10,660 bases of DNA from Clostridiales bacterium (GTDB lineage: Bacteria; Bacillota; Clostridia; Lachnospirales; WQUN01). Positions 1 to 6,127 of this stretch are shown in pieces. The notes beneath the pieces are model-generated. The model ran no database searches and was not told where the DNA came from. It saw only the letters and a list, made by a program, of their open reading frames with translations. Location: assembly GCA_031254075.1 (NCBI GenBank), contig JAIRVD010000317.1, forward strand, positions 1-10,660, written 5' to 3'. Position numbers and translations under genes: made by a program. Within the stretch, counting starts at the first letter, position 1. Each line of letters opens with the position of its first letter.

Positions 1-321
1 AGCACATCGGGCGGCGTTAGCTTGGAGGAATCAACTTGGCAGATTCTCGAAGCGAGAACAACAAGCGGCTCGGTGCGCATCGACGGAAATATCATGAACT
101 CATTTCGGGACGGAGAAACGCTGCTTGAATCGACTTCCGGCAGTGTGAATCTCGAAATCGACAGTCATGCCCGCGAGTTCAATTATAATTTATCATCAAC
201 CTCGGGGTCAGTGCGTGTAAACGGGCAAAATCACGGACGCAACGCATCCGCCGAAGGCACGGGCAATCACCGAATTTCGATGCGAACCATCAGCGGAAGC
301 GTGCGATTGGATTTTGATTAA
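1..321 (+). CDS. DUF4097-type beta-repeat protein, C-terminal fragment
   Basis: The reading frame is open from the first base, so the gene begins upstream of the window; only about 106 C-terminal residues are seen. The visible part has five evenly spaced T/I-S-G-S/G-V motifs (TSGGV, TSGSV three times, ISGSV) separated by short hydrophobic/polar strands, the pattern of the DUF4097 family of putative adhesins with a right-handed beta fold, found on Gram-positive surfaces and next to LiaFSR-like stress regulators. The protein ends in the usual way, one strand after the last SGSV motif. Its role in this organism is not known; the membrane anchor expected upstream is outside the window. It converges on the minus-strand operon with 11 bases between stop codons. 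Confidence 0.75.
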   Translation, partial: STSGGVSLEESTWQILEARTTSGSVRIDGNIMNSFRDGETLLESTSGSVNLEIDSHAREFNYNLSSTSGSVRVNGQNHGRNASAEGTGNHRISMRTISGSVRLDFD

Positions 322-332
322 TGATTTTCACT

Positions 333-566
333 TTAATGCGCGTGTGAAGTGTCGCATCGGCAACCCGCAGTACCGCATTCGCCGTGGCAGTGGCAACTGC
401 CGTTTGTTGTGAATTGAGGGGTGCAGATTTCGCAATCTGTTAAACACGGATTGGTTGCAAGAACTTCCGTGTAAACGAAGAACGCCGCCAGCGCGATTAC
501 TGCCGCGGCGACTACCGCGATTACAACCTTGTCCAACGTTGAAAGCTTAGTTTTTTTCTTGGTCAT
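333..566 (-). CDS. Small membrane-anchored Cys/His-rich protein (putative metal binder)
   Basis: This 77-residue protein is the last gene of the operon. I chose the ATG at 566 because GGGAGG lies 8 bases upstream; a longer frame back to 602 has no such site. It has a Lys-rich N-terminus (KKKTK), one hydrophobic helix at about residues 14-35, then a short tail with eight Cys (41, 45, 48, 58, 60, 64, 69, 71) and four His (59, 61, 75, 77), including SCHCHGEC and a terminal HAH. The positive N-terminus predicts that the Cys/His tail lies outside the membrane. The ligand density suggests binding of Zn, Cu or a similar metal, or a disulfide-rich knot; I recognise no named family. It overlaps tatD by 20 bases, implying coupled translation. 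I see no clear terminator after it. Confidence 0.72.
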   Translation of the reverse strand: MTKKKTKLSTLDKVVIAVVAAAVIALAAFFVYTEVLATNPCLTDCEICTPQFTTNGSCHCHGECGTAGCRCDTSHAH

Positions 567-1341
567 TTGAGGTTCCTCCCATTTTGAATAATTTTTTCGC
601 ATTAATATTTGTTTGGGCGCAGACGTCTTCGACGGATACGCCCTTTATTTTTGCAATTTTTTTCGCCACATACGAAAGATAGGCTGATTCGTTGCGTTTG
701 CCGCGAAACGGTTCGGGCGCGAGGTAGGGGCAGTCGGTTTCAAGCAGAATTTTATCAAGCGGAACCGCGGCAACGACTTCTTTCAGCGAATCTGCTTTTT
801 TGAACGTAACAACGCCGCCGATTCCGATATGGAAACCCATTTCCAAGTATGCCCTTGCCAAATCGGCGTCGCCGGAAAACGCGTGAATTACGCCGTTTCG
901 TACGGCAGAATTTTCGATTGCGGCGAAAACCTCATTGTTTGCGTCACGCGAATGGATTATTGCGGGAAGCTCAAGTGCCGGCAGAATTTCAAGCAATCGC
1001 TTAAACCAATAACGTTGCGTTTCCTGCGGCGAAAAATTATGAAAAAAATCCAATCCGATTTCGCCGAACGCCACTGCTTTTTTATGTTCACATAACGTTA
1101 AAATTTCCGGCAAATTTTTTTCTGTCAGATTTTTTACATAATGCGGATGGAATCCGACGCTTGCGTAAACATGAGGAAAGGCGTCCGCCAGTTTAACGGA
1201 AGCCTTTGAAGTTTTTATATCGCATCCGACGTTGATAATCATTTCAACACCGTTTTGCGGCAACGCGCGAATTACATCGTTGCGGTCATCGTTGTAGCGT
1301 TCGTTATCGTAATGAGCGTGCGTGTCGATTATTCCGTTCAT
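547..1341 (-). CDS. tatD: TatD family metal-dependent hydrolase (DNase)
   Basis: This 264-residue protein has the normal length of the TatD/YabD family of TIM-barrel metallohydrolases, which act as 3'-5' exonucleases on DNA with two divalent metals. The expected metal ligands are present: HxH at residues 8 and 10 (DTHAH), Glu94 (GEIGLDF), His130 (IIHSRDA), His153 (IHAFSGD) and Asp203 (LLETDCPYLAPEP). The start is the ATG at 1341, which overlaps the metG stop as ATGA; the frame is open further upstream, but that extension lies inside metG and the family begins at this MNGIIDTHAH. The metG-tatD order is common in Firmicutes. Function follows from family membership. The cellular role is probably DNA repair or turnover. 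Confidence 0.93.
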   Translation of the reverse strand: MNGIIDTHAHYDNERYNDDRNDVIRALPQNGVEMIINVGCDIKTSKASVKLADAFPHVYASVGFHPHYVKNLTEKNLPEILTLCEHKKAVAFGEIGLDFFHNFSPQETQRYWFKRLLEILPALELPAIIHSRDANNEVFAAIENSAVRNGVIHAFSGDADLARAYLEMGFHIGIGGVVTFKKADSLKEVVAAVPLDKILLETDCPYLAPEPFRGKRNESAYLSYVAKKIAKIKGVSVEDVCAQTNINAKKLFKMGGTSNDQEKN

Positions 1342-2879
1342 TTTTCTTTTTCGATGCGCGGAAATGCCGCCGCGCCTTTTGTAACGACAATGCCGCGCGG
1401 CAGAAGCCCGAACTTCTTCGCGCTTTCCCATTTGGAAAGTGCGCTGTCGGTGATATTCAATTGCTCGCGAATAATCGCGGGAGTATTCGGCATTACGGGC
1501 GCAATCGCAATTGCGATTATACGCAGCGTTTCCGCCAAATTATAAAGAACATTCGCCAACTCCGCTTGCTTGCTCGGGTCTTTCGCCAAAACCCACGGCG
1601 CGGTTTCGTCGATATATTTATTTGCGCGGCGCACGACATTCCAAATTTCATTTAACGCCTCCGAAAACGCCAGCTTGTCCATACGCGTTTCAACTTTTTC
1701 AAGCATTGAAGTAGCCGCGTCAATCAGTTCGCGGTCGAACGCGCTTTCTTCGGCTGATAATTCCGGCAGTGTTCCGCCGAAATATTTTTCTACCATTCCG
1801 ACAGTTCGCGAAAGAAGATTTCCTAAATCGTTTGCGAGGTCGGCGTTGTAGCGAGTGATTAATGCGTTTTGTGTAAAATTACCGTCCGGTCCGAATGTGA
1901 ATTCGCGCAGAAGAAAATATCGAATCGCGTCCGCGCCGTATTGCGCAACCAACGCCTTAGGACAGATTACGTTACCGAGCGATTTCGCCATTTTTTGTCC
2001 TTCGTATTGTAACCAGCCATGCCCGAAAACTTGTTTCGGAAGCGGCTCGTCAAGCGCAAGCAAAATGCACGGCCAAATTATCGAATGAAAACGCACGATT
2101 TCTTTCGACATAAGATGCAAATCCGCAGGCCAGTATTTTTTATATTGGCTGTCGTCATCGGAAAGAAATCCAAGCGCGGATATATAATTCGGCAACGCGT
2201 CAATCCAAACATAAATTACATGCCCCGGGTCGAAGTCCACCGGAATGCCCCATTTGAACGATGCCCGCGATACGCATAAATCATCGAGCCCGGGCTTCAA
2301 AAAATTATTTATCATTTCATTTCGACGTGACAGCGGCAAAAGGAAATCCGGATTTTCATCAAAATGCTTCATCAAGGCATCCTGATATTTTCCCATTTTG
2401 AAGAAATAACATTCTTCTCTTATTGTTTCCACTTTGTGTCCAAAGTCGGGGCAGTTGCCGTCAACCAATTCACGCGCCGTGAAAAATGTTTCGCATGGAG
2501 TGCAATACAGTCCTTCATAACTGCCCTTGTAAATATCGCCCTTGTCATACAGTTTTTTGAAAAGTTTTTTGATTGATTCAATGTGAGCGGGATTTGTTGT
2601 GCGCTGATAAATATCATACTCACAATCTGTCAATTTCCAAATTCCCTTAAACGTCGCCGCCAAGTTGTCAACGAATTCTTGCGGGCTAACCCCCGCCGCC
2701 GCCGCCGCGCGTTCAACTTTTTGTCCATGCTCGTCGCTTCCCGTAAGAAATTTTACATCGAAGCCGCGTGCTTTTTTATACCGAGCCATTGCGTCCGCCG
2801 CAACGGTCGTGTACGTATGCCCGATATGCGGGTCGCCGTTAAGATAATAAATCGGTGTAGTGATATAGTAGGTTTTCAT
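1338..2879 (-). CDS. metG: Methionine--tRNA ligase, short form
   Basis: This enzyme charges tRNA-Met with methionine in the cytoplasm. The class I signatures are intact: HIGH at residues 18-21 and KMAKS at 296-300 (the usual KMSKS with Ser to Ala). The connecting zinc domain shows CTPCE (Cys126, Cys129) and a second knuckle CPDFGH with Cys143, but Phe146 sits where a Cys or His ligand is normal, with His148 two residues later. At 513 residues it ends just after the conserved AFPRIE segment, so it lacks the C-terminal tRNA-binding (EMAP-like) domain found in the roughly 650-residue Bacillus-type enzymes. An AAAGGA site lies 9-10 bases before the ATG, inside the end of the DUF362 gene, whose stop is 1 base upstream. 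It overlaps tatD by ATGA. Confidence 0.97.
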   Translation of the reverse strand: MKTYYITTPIYYLNGDPHIGHTYTTVAADAMARYKKARGFDVKFLTGSDEHGQKVERAAAAAGVSPQEFVDNLAATFKGIWKLTDCEYDIYQRTTNPAHIESIKKLFKKLYDKGDIYKGSYEGLYCTPCETFFTARELVDGNCPDFGHKVETIREECYFFKMGKYQDALMKHFDENPDFLLPLSRRNEMINNFLKPGLDDLCVSRASFKWGIPVDFDPGHVIYVWIDALPNYISALGFLSDDDSQYKKYWPADLHLMSKEIVRFHSIIWPCILLALDEPLPKQVFGHGWLQYEGQKMAKSLGNVICPKALVAQYGADAIRYFLLREFTFGPDGNFTQNALITRYNADLANDLGNLLSRTVGMVEKYFGGTLPELSAEESAFDRELIDAATSMLEKVETRMDKLAFSEALNEIWNVVRRANKYIDETAPWVLAKDPSKQAELANVLYNLAETLRIIAIAIAPVMPNTPAIIREQLNITDSALSKWESAKKFGLLPRGIVVTKGAAAFPRIEKEK

Positions 2880-2880
2880 T

Positions 2881-3942
2881 CTATTTATTCCTTTCGAAGA
2901 AATTTATTATATCCGTCGCAGTCGGCGGACAGCCGGGTACATGCTTAGGCATGTCACGCGTGCAATCGCCGATACCCGTGCAAGTTTGCTTATGCGTTTC
3001 GCTGAAACCGTGTCCTACAAAAAATCTGTCAGGGCTTCCGCCCATTCGGTGCATCGCGTGAATCAGCGCGGCATAACATGCCGAACATGCGTCGATATGT
3101 GTAATGCTTTGTTCGTAGCGCGCGGCAATGCGGTTTGATTTTATCGGATGCATCGGTTTTTTATCCGCGAATAATTCCTTCATCTTTGTTTCGGGCGAAT
3201 AAAATTCCCCTGCTCCCCATTTATTCGCAAGCACGAGGTAGTCGATTTCATTGGGTCGATAGCCGATTAGCTCCGCGCAGTATGAATCAATGAGCACCGG
3301 GTCGCGCCCGGCGATTATTCGATTTGCATAAGTGGGGTTTCCGCCTTCTTCAAATGTCAAATCGCCGCAGATTCCGTCAACAACGCAATATCCCGTTTTT
3401 ATAATCGCGCTTAACGCGGCAATCGGTTTATGCAAACCCATTGAATGATAACGCCGCTTCTCACCGTCGGGAATGCAGCCCTTTAAATTTTTCAAGTTGC
3501 ATGTGAGATTTGTTTGACAATGCGCCTTTAAAACGGGAACGTTGATTAAGAAATCCGTCTCCAACGCACGGCGGCAGATTTCCAATTTCATTCCCTTATA
3601 ATCAATTTTTTTACAAGCATCGAATTTTAAATCAATTAACTCAACACCGAATTTATTTTTCAGCGGCTCATATCCGCATTCCGAAAACGCGCGTTTCGTA
3701 TCATGACCTATCGCCGAGCTTTCAATTATCGAAATATTTTTTACTCTGAAATCTTTTAAAAAACGCACAATACCCTCAACAACTTCGGGGTGCGTCGTCG
3801 CGCCGTCGCTTGCGGGCTTCGGCACAACCAAGTTCGGTTTAATCGCAACGGAAAAATCCGCCCGAAGATATTCGCCGATATCCGACGCTTTCAGCGTTTC
3901 ATATGTGATTTTTTCGATTTCCGCTCCATAAGAAATAATCAT
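2881..3942 (-). CDS. DUF362 domain-containing protein with C-terminal Fe-S-type cysteines
   Basis: This 353-residue protein follows the DUF362 pattern: KPNLV at residues 35-39, a TTHPEVVEG segment, ESSAIGHDTKRAF near 74-86, and LKAHCQTNLTCNLKNLKGCIP near 138-158. The C-terminal part carries CSACYAAL (Cys286, Cys289), CTGIGDC (Cys321, Cys327) and PGCPP (Cys338). The last motif resembles the GCPP cysteine of NuoB and hydrogenase small subunits, so an iron-sulfur cluster is likely; this is inferred from spacing. The biochemical role of the family is unsettled. There is no signal peptide, so it should be cytoplasmic. Its ATG overlaps the methyltransferase stop as ATGA, with AAAGGCG about 9 bases upstream, and it ends 1 base before metG. 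Confidence 0.85.
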   Translation of the reverse strand: MIISYGAEIEKITYETLKASDIGEYLRADFSVAIKPNLVVPKPASDGATTHPEVVEGIVRFLKDFRVKNISIIESSAIGHDTKRAFSECGYEPLKNKFGVELIDLKFDACKKIDYKGMKLEICRRALETDFLINVPVLKAHCQTNLTCNLKNLKGCIPDGEKRRYHSMGLHKPIAALSAIIKTGYCVVDGICGDLTFEEGGNPTYANRIIAGRDPVLIDSYCAELIGYRPNEIDYLVLANKWGAGEFYSPETKMKELFADKKPMHPIKSNRIAARYEQSITHIDACSACYAALIHAMHRMGGSPDRFFVGHGFSETHKQTCTGIGDCTRDMPKHVPGCPPTATDIINFFERNK

Positions 3943-4730
3943 TTTACCGTCGCCTTTACACTAAATGACATTGGAAATTTGCCGTCATTGAAATCGTAAT
4001 TATATAATCCGTCACCGAGATATTTTGCTCCGCCCGGGTCGTAGAAATTTTCTATAAATTCGTTAAGAAATTCAATGTGAAGCCCCGCGTTCGAAAGCGC
4101 GTTTATTATATCGGAGATTTTATGCTGCCAAAAATATGCTTTTACGCCGTATTTCGTTTCGGACGCGTAGCCGCCTATTGAATCGCTTTCATCGGGTTCT
4201 TTGCCGAAATATGGGTATTTTATTTCCGTGATTGCATTTTTAAGTTTGTTCTCATCAAACATCATTACAATCGGGTGGCTGTCGAATATATAGAAAAATC
4301 CGTCGTTTTTCAGCAAATGCCTGATTGTTTTCCCCCAACGCGGAAGGTCGGGCAGCCAACCGATTGCTCCTTCCGAAACAAACACTGCGTCGTATTTCTC
4401 GCTGTGCTTTTCCATAAAATCCATAATATCCGATTCGATAAATTCGACATTGCCGATTTGCAAATCTTCGGCAAGCTTTTTCGCATACATAATATTATCC
4501 GGAACCAAATCAACGCCCACCGCATTCGCGCACATTTTTGCCAATAAAACAGTATCCGCGCCGGTGTTACACTGCAAATGAATTACGCTTTTGCCGCGCA
4601 AATCGCCAAGCTCGGCTTTGATATATTTATTAAATTCATGCGTGCCGTCAAGAAAATGCTTTTTAAAACTGTGATAATGGTCCTCCGAAATTTGCCCCCA
4701 CGCGTGCTTGTTTGATTCTATCTCTTTCAC
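3939..4730 (-). CDS. Class I SAM-dependent methyltransferase, substrate unknown
   Basis: This 263-residue protein has a Rossmann-type methyltransferase core. Motif I is VIHLQCNTGADT (residues about 49-60), typical of the HLQCxxGxDT group; the ribose-binding acidic residue is Asp74 in VGVDLVP, followed by FIESDIMDF (97-105) and a post-motif VSEGAIGWLPDL (118-129). The C-terminal half, with WQHKISDIINALSNAGLHIEFLNEF, is the usual cap of small-molecule methyltransferases. The start is GTG at 4730 with GGGAGG 5 bases upstream, overlapping the preceding stop as GTGA. It overlaps the DUF362 gene by 4 bases. The acceptor cannot be read from sequence. Confidence 0.87.
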   Translation of the reverse strand: MKEIESNKHAWGQISEDHYHSFKKHFLDGTHEFNKYIKAELGDLRGKSVIHLQCNTGADTVLLAKMCANAVGVDLVPDNIMYAKKLAEDLQIGNVEFIESDIMDFMEKHSEKYDAVFVSEGAIGWLPDLPRWGKTIRHLLKNDGFFYIFDSHPIVMMFDENKLKNAITEIKYPYFGKEPDESDSIGGYASETKYGVKAYFWQHKISDIINALSNAGLHIEFLNEFIENFYDPGGAKYLGDGLYNYDFNDGKFPMSFSVKATVK

Positions 4731-6127
4731 AATAACCTCCCTGTTGTTTCTTCACGAAGCAATACCAAATCTCCGTCGATTATTGCATAGCTTTCGACAT
4801 GGTGATAAATCGAATTATCATCGCCTGATATATGCGTTACCGTCATAACGCTGTTTCCGATTTCCAATCCCCAAAACGACCTTCCGCCACGCATCCACTC
4901 ACTGCCGTTCGCGATAACGCGGTCAGAATGATACGCAATTTCAAAACCGCCGTTCGGATAACCAAGTACGATAAATAAATGACCTGCACCTACATCGGGG
5001 TCTTCGGGAATTCTTAAATAATCTCGCTCGTAAAACACTATCGCAAAATCGTCCGTTCCGTCCCCGTTCAAGTCGCCAATCGTCGGATAGTAAAAAAAAT
5101 ATTCCGGCGGCGTCGATAGCTCGCTCGGATTTCGAACCAATTCTGCCGCGTTTATGTGTATAAAATCCGCCATTTGCGACTGCACCGTGAAAACTTCGGG
5201 AAGCTCCTCTTCTTCGATGGGTGGTTCTTCTTCTTCAATTGGCGGTTCCTCTTCTTCGATGGGCGGTTCTTCTTCTTCAAAAGGCGACTCTTCTTCGATG
5301 GGTGGTTCTTCCTCCTCAATAGGCGGTTCTTCCTCTTCAATCGGAGGCTCTTCTTCTTCGAAAGGAGGTTCTTCCTCGACGGGAGGTTCTTCTTCTTCGA
5401 AAGGAGGCTCTTCCTCGATGGGCGGCTCTTCCGAAATTATTACATCGTCCGAATCCGCTATAGCTCCTTCATCTGCATAACAAGCCGAAAGCCCAAACAC
5501 GACCACGAGCAACATCAAAAAAATACTTTTTCGCATGAAAATCCCCCTCGCAAGAAAATCCGTGTTCATCCGTGTGGCAATCCGTAATAATCCGTGTAAA
5601 AATAACAGCAATATTGCAAAAAGCGTAATCCAATAGCCGTTGCCCAATTCGATTCGCAGAATATTCGGGTTAATAAATCTTGCGAAAAAGCCCAATCTGT
5701 TTGCAAGAATATCCGCGAGTTCCGCCGCAACGAGTTCGGGAACGGTTTGAATAACGCGGCTTGAAACGATATGCAAAATAATCGCGAGTAAACTAAAAAT
5801 AATTTCAAACACGCCGCGTGATTTTTTCAATAAAGAAAAAATTATCGTCACAATCAACATAACACCCGCCGCAAAATACGATGCAACGGAAATAATAATT
5901 CTTTCGGTGATTTCTTGCACGGCGTCGCTGTCGGATAAGATATCGGACGCATCCGATTCGCCCAAATCCAATTGCGCGAACGGACCTTCTTCTTCGAAAA
6001 TTGTTGAAATTCCGAAATCAAAGGTTCTTGTAATTCCGAGAAAGGACAAATGAACTTTAAGAGCGGCTTGCGAATAGCCGATTAAGGCAATGACGCAAAC
6101 AGCGAGAATGAATATTTTACTGCGCAT
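4727..6127 (-). CDS. Multi-pass membrane protein fused in frame to a Pro/Glu-repeat FG-GAP lipoprotein
   Basis: One open frame of 466 residues appears to contain two proteins. Residues 1-21 form a signal-like helix; residues about 77-100, 107-124 and 165-182 are further hydrophobic segments, with acidic loops (EEEGPFAQLDLGESDASD). At Met198 a new lipoprotein signal begins: RK, a hydrophobic run, and lipobox LSAC with Cys216. Residues 233-311 are about twelve E3-4-P-P-I/F/V units, a stiff acidic spacer. The C-terminal domain contains GDLNGDGTDDFAIVF (351-365), an FG-GAP/calcium-loop-like motif. A ribosome site before Met198 suggests the lipoprotein is also, or only, made separately. The frame overlaps the upstream gene by 11 bases and I see no good ribosome site for the ATG at 6127. 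Functions are unknown; an envelope location is likely. Confidence 0.7.
   Translation of the reverse strand: MRSKIFILAVCVIALIGYSQAALKVHLSFLGITRTFDFGISTIFEEEGPFAQLDLGESDASDILSDSDAVQEITERIIISVASYFAAGVMLIVTIIFSLLKKSRGVFEIIFSLLAIILHIVSSRVIQTVPELVAAELADILANRLGFFARFINPNILRIELGNGYWITLFAILLLFLHGLLRIATRMNTDFLARGIFMRKSIFLMLLVVVFGLSACYADEGAIADSDDVIISEEPPIEEEPPFEEEEPPVEEEPPFEEEEPPIEEEEPPIEEEEPPIEEESPFEEEEPPIEEEEPPIEEEEPPIEEEELPEVFTVQSQMADFIHINAAELVRNPSELSTPPEYFFYYPTIGDLNGDGTDDFAIVFYERDYLRIPEDPDVGAGHLFIVLGYPNGGFEIAYHSDRVIANGSEWMRGGRSFWGLEIGNSVMTVTHISGDDNSIYHHVESYAIIDGDLVLLREETTGRLL
5195..5431 (-). repeat. In-frame tandem repeat encoding E3-4-P-P-I/F/V units
   Basis: About twelve tandem 18-21 base units, read on the minus strand as EEEEPPI, EEEPPF and close variants, make a 79-residue acidic Pro-rich linker just after the lipoprotein cysteine. 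Such linkers act as extended spacers that hold a domain away from the membrane or through the wall. Units of both 6 and 7 residues alternate, and codons vary between units. The array may change in copy number by slippage without breaking the frame. Confidence 0.9.
5534..5549 (-). promoter_or_regulatory. Internal ribosome binding site and ATG for the lipoprotein half
   Basis: On the minus strand GAGGGGG (5549-5543) lies 6 bases before ATG 5536-5534, which opens a complete lipoprotein signal peptide ending in LSAC. This start would give a 269-residue lipoprotein (4727-5536) independent of the upstream membrane segment. The site is well placed but only partly matches the consensus. Confidence 0.6.
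5558..5596. repeat. Four ATCCGTG-type direct repeats at the fusion junction
   Basis: ATCCGTG occurs at 5558-5564, 5568-5574 and 5590-5596, with a one-base variant ATCCGTA at 5580-5586; the unit starts are 10, 12 and 10 bases apart. Arrays of this ATCCGTGTTC kind are familiar as short dispersed repeats between genes in various bacteria. Here the array is inside an open frame, coding for RIATRMNTDF between the membrane half and the lipoprotein half. Confidence 0.7.

Noticed and set aside
328..355. CACTT/AAGTG inverted repeat between the convergent genes as a terminator
   Set aside because: Only five base pairs with a 13-base loop and no T tract on either strand.
547..1431. Longer N-terminal extension of TatD from 1431
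   Set aside because: The extra 30 residues are metG read in another frame, rich in Arg, and the family normally starts at the MNGIIDTHAH-type segment.
5154..5587. Plus-strand ORFs rich in Ser/Gly or Phe over the E/P repeat
   Set aside because: They are mirror frames of the minus-strand E/P tandem array; the repeat keeps all frames open.
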